NCBI GenBank assembly: GCA_964467315.1
Contig: CAYXSA010000031.1
Span: 1-41,939 of the forward strand
Direction of reading: 5' to 3'
Source of the DNA: JAAFIM01 sp964467315
Lineage (GTDB): Bacteria > Bacteroidota > Bacteroidia > Chitinophagales > Saprospiraceae
Length of the DNA: 41,939 bases
Part shown: positions 17,459 to 25,488 of the stretch, piece after piece
How positions within the stretch are numbered: position 1 is the first letter of the stretch
Layout of the letters: every line of letters begins with the position of its first letter
The notes under the pieces: model-generated
Database searches by the model: none
Seen by the model: the letters and a program-made list of their open reading frames with translations, nothing else
Told to the model about the DNA's origin: nothing
Position numbers and translations under genes: made by a program

Positions 17459-17698
17459 ATGAAAAAATGGATATTTGCGCTCATACTGGGCGCTTTCGTG
17501 GTCTTGCCTTCTTGCAAAAAAGGTCCCTCTTGCCCTGCTTATGGCGGTTTGCACTCGAAAGGTACGCCGACTTATGCCACGACAAAGGATAAAACGGGCG
17601 ACAATAAAAAGGAGATAGAAAAGCAGAAAGACCAAGAGTTGGCGAAGCCACCCAAGCGCAAAAATGCTTATTCGCTGTTCCCGCAAGGCATGAGATAA
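17459..17698 (+). CDS. Small lipoprotein
   Basis: A 79-residue protein with a short signal peptide and lipobox LPSC (Cys19). A CPAYGG motif follows, then a charged, Lys-rich tail. Small lipoproteins with a CPAYG/CPAF motif are widespread in Bacteroidota, but their role is unknown. The start at 17459 is preferred because MKKWIF begins a typical signal; ATG 17447 adds four residues. The stop overlaps the start of the next gene (TAATG, 17696-17700), indicating translational coupling. It heads a five-gene operon that includes ruvB. Confidence 0.7.
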   Translation: MKKWIFALILGAFVVLPSCKKGPSCPAYGGLHSKGTPTYATTKDKTGDNKKEIEKQKDQELAKPPKRKNAYSLFPQGMR

Positions 17699-18183
17699 TG
17701 GCAAATCCGACGATAGAAAAGACGATATTCACGCTCGACGAGGCGCATGGGCAGTTTGCGCGTGTGTACAACGGGCGTGCATGGGCTTTGCTGGCAAATG
17801 GCGAGCGCAGCGCCGACGAAACGGAGGAGATGCTACGCGCGGCGCATTGCTCTTTGGAGCATTGGGCGAAGTTTAGCGAGGGGAAGCCTGCCAATTTGCA
17901 GCGTGGGCTGTTTATGCTGGCAACAGTATACACTTCGGCGCGTTACACGGCGGAGGCTTTGCGCTATGCACAGGCTTGCGAAACCTTCACAAAAGCGTAT
18001 GCCGAGCATTTGGAGGTTTTTGATGTGGCGTATATGTATCTGGCGCTGGCGCGGGTGTATGCGCTGGCAGAGCAGCGAAAGGTAGCTATAGAATACTTCG
18101 CCTTAGCGCGTAAAATGGGCGAAAAAATAGAGCAAGCAGCAGATAAAAAGCTATTCTTAGATGACTTCCGAACAAAAATCTAA
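17698..18183 (+). CDS. Hypothetical helical-repeat (TPR-like) protein
   Basis: A 161-residue all-helical protein, apparently cytoplasmic. Pairs of amphipathic helices with small residues at regular positions (LRYAQACETFTKAYAE near 90-105; VAYMYLALARVYALAEQRKVAIEYFALARKM near 112-142) look like TPR hairpins. The family was not recognised. Its ATG overlaps the previous stop by one base (TAATG), and its 3' end overlaps the next start by 23 bases. It is therefore coupled on both sides, and a role related to the neighbouring lipoprotein and membrane protein is plausible. Confidence 0.7.
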   Translation: MANPTIEKTIFTLDEAHGQFARVYNGRAWALLANGERSADETEEMLRAAHCSLEHWAKFSEGKPANLQRGLFMLATVYTSARYTAEALRYAQACETFTKAYAEHLEVFDVAYMYLALARVYALAEQRKVAIEYFALARKMGEKIEQAADKKLFLDDFRTKI

Positions 18184-18760
18184 CCCGAATGCTCCTGCCG
18201 TCTACCATGTCGGGCATTGGTTGCTAACGACGCTTTTGGTGGCGGTAGTGAGCTATGGCGTGGTAGCGGCAGCCGAAAAGGGCTATGTAAATCTGCATTC
18301 CAGCGATGGACTGGGGTATATTTTTATGCCCCTATTGGCGGGCTTGGTGATGACGGCGGGCAATCGGCGAGTGCTTTCGCCCTTTGCCTTTTTGGTGCTG
18401 CCCATTTTGCTCGTTTTTTATCTGGCGCTTTCCTTTGCGGGCATCTTCGTAGCGGCGGGCTTGGAACTAAAAGAGAGCAAAGACACCCTAACGCTGGTAC
18501 GCGTGCTGGTCGAAAATCTACCCTTTTTTCTATCGGGTTTGTTTGTCTATCGCGCCTACGCCTCTATGTCCAAAAACGGCTCTTGGCTCTCTATGCTGCT
18601 AACAGTGGCTTGGTCTGTGCTGCTTAGCGTGCTGGTTTTCAACGAAATCATCAAAGACCTGCCCCTGATGTTTGCCGTCTTTTGGTCGGGCATAGCCGCT
18701 TGGCTATCGATGATACATTGGGGGCAGCCGCTCAGGGGCGCAGAGAAAACCGAAAAATAA
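18161..18760 (+). CDS. Hypothetical polytopic membrane protein
   Basis: A 199-residue protein with about six hydrophobic segments (near 20-38, 48-65, 74-99, 121-137, 145-163, 168-182) and a short polar N-terminus. The family was not recognised. The ATG lies 23 bases inside the preceding gene and is the only start giving the full first helix. It sits immediately upstream of ruvB (19-bp gap) in the same operon, though no functional link to recombination is evident. Confidence 0.7.
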   Translation: MTSEQKSNPNAPAVYHVGHWLLTTLLVAVVSYGVVAAAEKGYVNLHSSDGLGYIFMPLLAGLVMTAGNRRVLSPFAFLVLPILLVFYLALSFAGIFVAAGLELKESKDTLTLVRVLVENLPFFLSGLFVYRAYASMSKNGSWLSMLLTVAWSVLLSVLVFNEIIKDLPLMFAVFWSGIAAWLSMIHWGQPLRGAEKTEK

Positions 18761-18779
18761 TTATCCGAATACGTGATAC

Positions 18780-19859
18780 ATGATACCAGCGCCGCGACAG
18801 CAGCGCAGTACCTACAACAGCAAGCCCGTGAAAAACCCCCACTTAGAGCCCAGCAACAAAAACATGAGCACGGAAGAAAAAGCTATCGAAAAGGCTTTGC
18901 GTCCGAGCCTCTTAGATGAGTTTACGGGGCAAAAAAAATTGGTAGATAATCTCCAAATTTTTATCCAAGCCGCCAAAATGCGCGGGGAACCCCTCGACCA
19001 TGTGCTGCTGCACGGCCCCCCAGGCTTGGGTAAGACGACCCTTTCCCTCATCATATCCAACGAACTGGGCGCAAATATGAAAATGTCCTCAGGTCCCGTC
19101 TTGGAAAAACCTGGCGACCTCGCGGGCATTCTCACCACCCTACAGAAGGGCGACGTATTTTTTATCGACGAGATACACCGACTCAATACCGTCGTAGAAG
19201 AATATCTCTACTCGGCAATGGAGGATTATCGCATAGATATTATGATAGATTCAGGCCCCAATGCCCGCTCTATCCAACTCCAGCTCAACCCCTTCACCCT
19301 CGTAGGCGCTACCACGCGGCTCGGGCTGCTCACGGCTCCTATGCGTGCGCGCTTCGGCATCAATTGTTTGCTGGATTATTACGATGTACCGACGCTGGTG
19401 CGTATCTTGCAGCGCTCGGCAGAAATCCTACGCGTGCCCATGACCCTCGACGGTGCCAACGAAATCGCCCGCCGCTCGCGCGGCACGCCCCGCATCGCCA
19501 ACGCGCTTTTGCGCCGCATACGCGACTTCGCCCAAATCAAAGGCAACGGCACTATAGACTCCAAAATCGCCCAATACGGCTTAGATGCCCTCAATATCGA
19601 CCATGTAGGCTTAGACGAGATGGATCACAAAATCCTCCGCACCATGATACAAAATTTCAGAGGCGGTCCCGTCGGATTGACCACCATTTCTACCTCCGTC
19701 GGCGAGGACGCAGGCACGATAGAGGACGTACACGAGCCCTATCTCATACAGCAAGGCTACCTCAAACGCACACCGCGCGGGCGCGAAGTTACACAGTTAG
19801 CCTATGAGCATCTCAACATCGCCCCGCCTACAGGCAGCCAGAATAATACCCTCTTCTAA
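18780..19859 (+). CDS. ruvB: Holliday junction branch-migration ATPase RuvB
   Basis: A 359-residue AAA+ protein with all RuvB landmarks. These are the N-terminal LRPSLLDEFTGQ, Walker A GPPGLGKTTL, Walker B FIDEIHRL, the sensor and Arg-finger region GATTRLGLLTAPMRARFG, the RRSRGTPRIANALLRR segment, and a C-terminal winged helix (GGPVGLTTIS...QQGYLKRTPRGR). As a hexamer with RuvA it drives branch migration in recombination repair. RuvA and RuvC are not in the window. The start is uncertain: ATG 18780 gives a 28-residue extension before MSTEE, while GTG 18828 gives VKNPHLEPSNKN, which matches the usual Bacteroidota N-terminus better. Confidence 0.97.
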   Translation: MIPAPRQQRSTYNSKPVKNPHLEPSNKNMSTEEKAIEKALRPSLLDEFTGQKKLVDNLQIFIQAAKMRGEPLDHVLLHGPPGLGKTTLSLIISNELGANMKMSSGPVLEKPGDLAGILTTLQKGDVFFIDEIHRLNTVVEEYLYSAMEDYRIDIMIDSGPNARSIQLQLNPFTLVGATTRLGLLTAPMRARFGINCLLDYYDVPTLVRILQRSAEILRVPMTLDGANEIARRSRGTPRIANALLRRIRDFAQIKGNGTIDSKIAQYGLDALNIDHVGLDEMDHKILRTMIQNFRGGPVGLTTISTSVGEDAGTIEDVHEPYLIQQGYLKRTPRGREVTQLAYEHLNIAPPTGSQNNTLF

Positions 19860-19886
19860 CCACGAAAATTTCCCTCATTTTTCCTC

Positions 19887-20315
19887 ATGGCAATCGGTTT
19901 ACTTCTTCCTCTTACGGCTATCGCTACGGGTCTCGTCGGCGCAGCTTCCTTCCTCGTCGAGCGCATCCCCAGCATGAAGCCGACCATCGAAAAACTCGCT
20001 ATCTATCAGGCAGGTATCGGTGCCGCAGGCGCAATTATCGGACTTTTGCAGAGCATGGATATTATCTTCGGCTCCAGCGTAAAAGGCTCACTTTGGTTGG
20101 CAGGCACGCTTACCTGCGTCGCCTGCGTCGTTGTGGGGCTGGTTTTGGGTTACCCGCTCATCCAAAAACTCATCCTGGACGACCTCTCGGAGGAAAGCCG
20201 CACCAAAGCCGCCAATTTCCGCAACGCCCTCGCGCCCTTCCAAGTTTTGGGCGGCATCGTGGCGCTGGGTGGCGGCATTTATTGCCTTTTAGGCTGGATA
20301 GCGGGAGGTAGATAA
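19887..20315 (+). CDS. Hypothetical four-helix membrane protein
   Basis: A 142-residue protein with four hydrophobic helices (near 3-23, 40-58, 68-88, 118-138) and a short cytoplasmic-like loop SEESRTKAANFR between the third and fourth. Glycine is frequent in the helices. The family was not recognised. It begins 27 bases after ruvB and probably ends the operon. Its TAA stop is followed directly by the oligo-T start of a mosaic element. Confidence 0.7.
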   Translation: MAIGLLLPLTAIATGLVGAASFLVERIPSMKPTIEKLAIYQAGIGAAGAIIGLLQSMDIIFGSSVKGSLWLAGTLTCVACVVVGLVLGYPLIQKLILDDLSEESRTKAANFRNALAPFQVLGGIVALGGGIYCLLGWIAGGR

Positions 20316-20484
20316 TTTTTTTGGGCCTGCCCCTGCTCCCCCGCGCCGCGCAAAGCGCGGCGCTTAAAGGTCGCAGGGTCGGGCTATTCGGGGCGTACCA
20401 CCATCGCCCCTCTGGGGCGAATGTTGATTCGCCCCTACTATCCCTCACGCAAACGAGCAGGGCGCGCAAAGGGCGCACCCTGCG
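20316..20484 (+). repeat. Mosaic palindromic element
   Basis: T7-GGGCCTGCCC, CTGC-type stem (GCCC-CTGC ... GCAG-GGTC-GGGC) with an inner GCGCCGCGC/GCGCGGCGC hairpin, TATTCG, the branched GGGGCGTACCACC...CGCCCC hairpin, CTACTATCCCTCACGC, and an end hairpin GCAGGG/CCCTGC. It starts one base after a stop codon. Confidence 0.93.
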
Positions 20485-20527
20485 CAAGCCGTTGAGCCTT
20501 GATAAAACACCATCTTATCTTTTATTT

Positions 20528-22279
20528 ATGCGTTTTTTTATTATCTTGCTCGTTTGCTGTAGCCTCTTCACGAATACCCTCTATGCACAATTCGATGATG
20601 AGCGACCCGTAGACGACTATACCACACCCTACAACGCGCTCTATTCCTTCGCCTATTATACCTCCAAAGAGCATTTTGACCCGCAGCGGCTCACGCGGCT
20701 TTTTCCGCGCCGCACCGACGATGTCGCCACCCTCGCTACCCAGCTAAGGCAGATTTTCGACGGCAAGGGGCTGCGCGTACAGCTCAATCTCGCGCCCATC
20801 GACTCCAACTTTATCGACTCCACGACGCGAAAAAATACCTATACGCCCCACCCGCGCGACCTACCCGATATCTATCTGGAACGCGACCCCACAAGCAAGC
20901 GCTGGCATCTCTCGCGGGAGTCCGTGCGCGCTATCTCCGAATGGCATCAGCGCGTGTACCCCTTCGGCAGCGATGTACTGATGAATCTGCTGCCCACCGT
21001 CATCGGCGGGAAAACCGTTTTCGGTTTGGCGATTTGGCAGTATTTCGGCTTTCTGCTCATCGGCGGCTTTGCTTTTTTGCTCTCGCGTGTTATCTCCTTT
21101 TTGCTACACAAAAGCATCAACCGCATCGCCGAAAGCCGCTTAGGTAAGGATAGATTTGATGCCGATATCGTGCACAAGCTCGCCCGCGCATTGAGTTATA
21201 TCATTGTGCTGTATTCACTCTATGTGCTGGTGCCTATTTTACAGTTGCCTGTATCGCTAAGTTATTATCTGGTTACTTCGGCGCGCTTGATGAATACGGT
21301 GTTTATCTGTATCTTTTTCCTGCGGCTCGTCGACCTCTGCAAACTCAATATACAACGGCTCTTCGAGCGAAAAGACGATGATATGTTTGATGACCATGTA
21401 GCGCCCATCGTGCTGCGGATCATCAAATCTATAGTGATTGTTTTTTCTGTTTTTCATGTGCTTAGCCTGCTCGATGTAAACATTACGGCGCTGGTAGCGG
21501 GTTTGTCTATCGGTGGTCTGGCTATAGCGCTGGCAGCGCAGGAGACCGTGCGCAATCTTTTTGGCTCGGCGATGATTTACGCCGACCGCCCCTTCAAAAC
21601 GGGCGATTATATTAGCTTTGAAACTATAGAAGGTACGGTAGAGGATATTGGTTTTCGCTCTACGCGTATCCGCACCTTAGATACCTCTCTTATCGCTGTA
21701 CCCAATGGCAAATTGGTCGATATGACCATCAATAACTTGGGGGCGCGGCAGCGGCGGCGTTTTCGCACGATGATAGAGCTGCCTTATCATACGCCGCCGC
21801 CGCTGGTGGAAGCCTTCGTAAAGGGCTTGCGCGAAATGGCGATGGCGCACCCGCACACCTACAAAGAAATGTATTTTATACATCTCAATCAGTTTAGCGC
21901 CTCTTCTTTGTCGGTTTTGTTTTTTATCTATTTTGAGACGAACGAATACGCTCAAGACGTAAAATACCGCGAAGAAATCATGATGGGCATTATTGAGATG
22001 GCGCGGGATATGGGGGTAAAATTTGCAGTGCCCTCAACATCAGTCTACCACGAAACCAAAATCGGCGACCATCTGCCCGATTATGCCAGCTATCAGGACG
22101 AAGCGCCGCAGCGTTTTGCCCAGTTTTTGGAGCGCTACAAGCAGCGGTACCCCGCGCCTACGCCGCCCGCTGCCAGCACGAGCACCGAAACAAGCAACAC
22201 AAGCACAGAACCCAATAGCGAAACCAATAGCAGCACAGATATAAAAACTGATACCGATACAGAGAAACCGAAAACTTAG
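20528..22279 (+). CDS. MscS-family mechanosensitive channel
   Basis: A 583-residue protein. The ATG at 20528 was chosen because it begins a signal peptide (MRFFIILLVCCSLF, cleavage near YAQ); the upstream reading frame is translated repeat element. A periplasmic N-terminal domain of about 160 residues is followed by membrane helices near residues 170, 225 and 260. The MscS pore helix and beta domain are clear: LDVNITALVAGLSIGGLAIALAAQ, then ETVRNLFGSAMIYADRPFKTGDYI and IRTLDTSLIAVPN. The mixed alpha/beta C-terminal vestibule is present, with a Thr/Ser-rich tail. It releases solutes on hypo-osmotic shock. TATCTTTT (20516-20523) is close to the ATG and would give almost no leader if it is the promoter. 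Confidence 0.92.
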   Translation: MRFFIILLVCCSLFTNTLYAQFDDERPVDDYTTPYNALYSFAYYTSKEHFDPQRLTRLFPRRTDDVATLATQLRQIFDGKGLRVQLNLAPIDSNFIDSTTRKNTYTPHPRDLPDIYLERDPTSKRWHLSRESVRAISEWHQRVYPFGSDVLMNLLPTVIGGKTVFGLAIWQYFGFLLIGGFAFLLSRVISFLLHKSINRIAESRLGKDRFDADIVHKLARALSYIIVLYSLYVLVPILQLPVSLSYYLVTSARLMNTVFICIFFLRLVDLCKLNIQRLFERKDDDMFDDHVAPIVLRIIKSIVIVFSVFHVLSLLDVNITALVAGLSIGGLAIALAAQETVRNLFGSAMIYADRPFKTGDYISFETIEGTVEDIGFRSTRIRTLDTSLIAVPNGKLVDMTINNLGARQRRRFRTMIELPYHTPPPLVEAFVKGLREMAMAHPHTYKEMYFIHLNQFSASSLSVLFFIYFETNEYAQDVKYREEIMMGIIEMARDMGVKFAVPSTSVYHETKIGDHLPDYASYQDEAPQRFAQFLERYKQRYPAPTPPAASTSTETSNTSTEPNSETNSSTDIKTDTDTEKPKT

Positions 22280-22288
22280 ATTTTCCTA

Positions 22289-22424
22289 CGCCTGAGGGAT
22301 AGTAGCGGAAGCGCCGCGTAGCGGGGCTGGAGCGGATAGCCCGACCCTGCGCCCCGTAGAGCCGTAGCCATGCTACGGCTCCGCCGCCTTTGCGGCGGGG
22401 GGGCAGGGGCAGGCCCAAAAAAAA
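22289..22424 (-). repeat. Mosaic palindromic element
   Basis: CGCCTGAGGGATAGTAG, a GC hairpin, GGATAGCCCGACCCTGC, then the GAGCCGTAGC palindrome (22359-22381) and CCGCCGC/GCGGCGG within the stem of slot 1, ending GGGGCAGGCCC-A8. The GAGCCGTAGC palindrome, normally in slot 2, is here in slot 1. Confidence 0.92.
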
Positions 22425-22470
22425 TATGCTTTCGGGCTAAGTTTGCCCCTAAAAGAGAACAAAAAAATCG

Positions 22471-22478
22471 TATCTTTA
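22471..22478 (+). promoter_or_regulatory. Candidate -7 box TATCTTTA for the AAA gene
   Basis: TATCTTTA differs from TAnnTTTG at the last base. TTTG at 22442-22445 is 25 bases upstream, slightly long spacing. It would give a leader of about 45 bases. Confidence 0.4.
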
Positions 22479-22528
22479 CCGCCCGCCAATAGAACGCGGG
22501 CATTACTCGAACAATCATACCCGCCGAA

Positions 22529-25198
22529 ATGGACGACCATACCCCATTCAATCAACCGCCCCAATCTATCATGCCAAAGTATAAGTTTCGAGACCTGAAA
22601 GTCTATAACTCAACCGAGTGGCTCGCCGACAATAAGAAGAAGTATCGGCAAGTTTTTGATAGATACGAAACCACTTACGTGTACGCCGAACTGTCGTTTT
22701 ACAATAAGTATTTCGACGTAGAGGACTGGGACGTAAAGATAAATATCAAATGTTTTTCCTTCAAAAAAGGAAATAAGGAGCTTTGTGACTTGGTTTTTGA
22801 CCGAAAAGTAAGCAAATACGACCATGTTGTCTATATCCGCGAGGGCTGGGGCAACAAAAAGGGTGGCGCATTTTGGAAAAAAGGCGCATACTATTGGGAG
22901 GCATATATCGACGGCGAAAAAGTCGCTACAAAGAGCTTCTACATTGAGGAAACTGCAAAAAAATACCTCGACCCCAAAGCCTATATAGACCTGAAATCGC
23001 TGAAACTCTACGAGGGGACTTTTGACGAAGTACCCAAAGAAGAGCGCCGTTATTACAAGACCTTTTCGCAGGCAGAAACCCGCTACATTTATACGGAAAT
23101 CATCTTAGATAACCTGCTGCGCGGGCAAAATTGGTATTGCGAAATGGTGGTGAAATTCTACAACGGCGCACGCCAGCTCAAAGGGCAGGCGATAAAGCTC
23201 CAGCAGGTAGAATCCGCCGATGAAACTATAGAAATCACCGCCCAATGGGGCTCGAATATACGCGGTTCTTGGAGCGAGGACACGTATACGGCAGAAATCG
23301 TTTTCATGGATAAGCTGCTGGCGGTCGTCCCCTTTGAGGTGCGGGAGCATTTTGAAGAAGGTCTGGCGGGCACGGTCTTGCCCAATCAGTATACGCCCGT
23401 CGTTATCGCCCAAGACAGTGGCGACTACGAAGAAGATAGCTTCGAGTATGTTATGCGCAAACTCGACCTGCTGACGGGTCTGCAAGACATCAAACGCAAG
23501 GTGCGCGAGCACGCCGACTATCTCAAATTCTTGCAACTGCGCCGCGAGCGCGGTTTTGAGGAAACGGAAGAAATCAATGTGCACGCCGTTTTCAGTGGCA
23601 ACCCTGGCACGGGAAAAACCACCGTCGCCAAAATGATGGGCAAGCTCTACAAAACGATGGGGCTGCTCACAAAGGGGCATGTACACGAGGTAGACCGCGT
23701 GGACTTGGTCGGCGAATACATCGGACAAACCGCCCCCAAAGTCAAAGAAGCCATAGAAAAGGCTCGCGGCGGTGTACTCTTCATCGACGAAGCCTATTCG
23801 CTCGCCCGCGCCAATGACGATAGCAAGGACTTCGGCAGAGAGGTCATAGAGATTTTGGTCAAAGAAATGTCCAACGGGCAGGGCGACTTAGCCGTCATCG
23901 TGGCAGGCTATCCGAAGGAAATGAAACATTTTCTGGAGTCTAACCCTGGTCTAAAATCCCGCTTTAAGCTGCATTTCGATTTCGTCGACTATATGCCCGA
24001 CGAGCTAATGACCATCGCCGAATATACCTGCGAGAAAAAAGGCATCGTGCTCACCAGCGAAGCCCGCGAATTGCTCAACGAATTGATAGTGGAAGCCTAC
24101 CGCAACCGCGACCGCACCTTCGGCAATGCCCGTTTCGTGAATGACATCATGGACAAGGCAAAAATCAATTTGGGGCTGCGCATTATGCGCATGGAAAACC
24201 CCCGCTTGAGCAGCAAAGACGAATTGGCAACCCTCGTATTTGAGGACATCAACAACGTCGAAATCGAGCGCCCACGCCGCTTGCCCAACCTGCCCGTAGA
24301 TGAAAAACTGCTCGTTATCGCTATGAATGAGCTCAATCATCTTATCGGTATGAACAACATCAAGCAGGAAATCGGCGAGATGGTGCGTTTAGTGCGCTTC
24401 TACCGCGAAAGCCAACGCAATGTACTCAACAAATTTTATCTGCATACGGTCTTAGTCGGCAACCCTGGCACGGGAAAAACGACTGTAGCCCGCATTCTGA
24501 CGAAAATATACAAAGCCTTAGGCATCTTGGAGCGCGGGCACATGGTCGAAACCGACCGTCAAGGCTTGGTGGCTGGGTACGTGGGGCAGACCGCCATCAA
24601 AACCGCCGAAAAGGTGGACGAAGCGATGGGCGGGGTGCTTTTCATCGACGAAGCCTACGCGCTCACTTCGGGCACAAATGGCGGCGTAAGCGGCGGCGGC
24701 GACTTTGGTACGGAAGCCATACAGACCTTGCTCAAACGCATGGAGGACGCAAGGGGCGAATTTTTCATCTTCGCAGCAGGCTACCCCGACAATATGGAGG
24801 CTTTCCTCAAAGCGAACCCAGGGCTGCGCTCTCGCTTCGATAAGGTGCTGAAATTTGAAGATTATTCCGCCGATGAGCTGCTGGAAATCGCTATTTTGAT
24901 GCTCGACGACGAAAAACTCGCCATCACGGACGAGGCGAAGGCGCATTTGCAGTCCTACCTCACGTTCTTATACAACGGGCGCGACAAGTATTTCGGCAAC
25001 GCGCGCAACGTGCGCAACGTCATCAACGAAATCACCAAAAACCAAAGCCTGCGCCTCGCCGCTATCGCCAACGAAGAGCGCGACCCCAATACGCTCAATC
25101 TGATAACCTACGACGACGTTTCTACGCTCAAACTCAACTACGACGACTCAATTTTCAACAAAAAGACTATCGGTTTCCGCTCCGAAGGGGGCGCGTAG
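22529..25198 (+). CDS. Double AAA+ CbxX/SpoVK-type ATPase with duplicated N-terminal domain
   Basis: An 889-residue protein. Residues ~23-142 and ~158-275 are two copies of one beta-rich domain (compare YRQVFDRYETTYVYAEL at 39-55 with YYKTFSQAETRYIYTEI at 175-191). Two CbxX/CfqX-type AAA+ modules follow. Module 1 has Walker A GNPGTGKTT (357-365), pore motif YIGQ, Walker B GVLFIDEAY (415-423) and finger region NPGLKSRF. Module 2 has GNPGTGKTT (644-652), YVGQ, GVLFIDEAY (702-710) and NPGLRSRF. Both modules look catalytically competent. Relatives include Rubisco activase CbbX, SpoVK and EccA, which remodel protein partners. The N-terminal domains probably recognise the substrate, which is unknown. 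ATG 22571 (MPKYKF) is an alternative start. The TAG stop is part of a heptamer array. Confidence 0.88.
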   Translation: MDDHTPFNQPPQSIMPKYKFRDLKVYNSTEWLADNKKKYRQVFDRYETTYVYAELSFYNKYFDVEDWDVKINIKCFSFKKGNKELCDLVFDRKVSKYDHVVYIREGWGNKKGGAFWKKGAYYWEAYIDGEKVATKSFYIEETAKKYLDPKAYIDLKSLKLYEGTFDEVPKEERRYYKTFSQAETRYIYTEIILDNLLRGQNWYCEMVVKFYNGARQLKGQAIKLQQVESADETIEITAQWGSNIRGSWSEDTYTAEIVFMDKLLAVVPFEVREHFEEGLAGTVLPNQYTPVVIAQDSGDYEEDSFEYVMRKLDLLTGLQDIKRKVREHADYLKFLQLRRERGFEETEEINVHAVFSGNPGTGKTTVAKMMGKLYKTMGLLTKGHVHEVDRVDLVGEYIGQTAPKVKEAIEKARGGVLFIDEAYSLARANDDSKDFGREVIEILVKEMSNGQGDLAVIVAGYPKEMKHFLESNPGLKSRFKLHFDFVDYMPDELMTIAEYTCEKKGIVLTSEARELLNELIVEAYRNRDRTFGNARFVNDIMDKAKINLGLRIMRMENPRLSSKDELATLVFEDINNVEIERPRRLPNLPVDEKLLVIAMNELNHLIGMNNIKQEIGEMVRLVRFYRESQRNVLNKFYLHTVLVGNPGTGKTTVARILTKIYKALGILERGHMVETDRQGLVAGYVGQTAIKTAEKVDEAMGGVLFIDEAYALTSGTNGGVSGGGDFGTEAIQTLLKRMEDARGEFFIFAAGYPDNMEAFLKANPGLRSRFDKVLKFEDYSADELLEIAILMLDDEKLAITDEAKAHLQSYLTFLYNGRDKYFGNARNVRNVINEITKNQSLRLAAIANEERDPNTLNLITYDDVSTLKLNYDDSIFNKKTIGFRSEGGA

Positions 25199-25313
25199 GT
25201 CGTAGGTAAAAAGTAGTAAGTAGTAGGTTTTTTGTGCATAAATAAACAACACAAGGGCAGCCCTGCCGTCTGATACAAAAGATGGTGGGGCTGTTTTGGT
25301 AGCAAGTAGTAGG
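25195..25313. repeat. Two heptamer-type arrays bracketing a terminator
   Basis: GTAGGTCGTAGGTAAAAAG and AAGTAGT-AAGTAGT-AGG (25195-25228) and GTAGCAAGTAGTAGG (25299-25313) are GGTAGTA/AAGTAGT units with a 7-base period. The first unit contains the TAG stop of the AAA gene (25196-25198). Confidence 0.75.
25258..25297 (+). terminator. Terminator of the AAA gene
   Basis: CAGCCCTGCCGTCT (25258-25271) pairs with AGATGGTGGGGCTG (25280-25293), followed by TTTT. The stem is long with a few wobbles. It lies between two heptamer arrays. Confidence 0.65.
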
Positions 25314-25328
25314 AAATATGGTAGCCCT

Positions 25329-25460
25329 CTTTTTCTTGGGGCGGCTCGCGCCCGCTAAAAAGGCGGGCGCGTCGGGCTATCCGCTACGTCGCCGCTACGC
25401 GGCGGCTCCGCTTCTATCCCTGCCGCAAATTTTGCGCCCGCGCTGCAAAGGCAGCGCAGG
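25329..25460 (+). repeat. Mosaic palindromic element, divergent copy
   Basis: CTTTTTCTTGGGGCGGCTCG, stem CGCCCGC / GCGGGCG, GCGTCGGGCTATCCG, a GCCGCTAC/GCGGCGGC hairpin, TTCTATCCCTGCCGC and an end hairpin GCGCTGC-CAAAG-GCAGCGC (near 25440-25457). The fixed blocks are mutated but in the usual order. Confidence 0.8.
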
Positions 25461-25488
25461 CAGTACCCAAAAAAGTCGATATATAATT

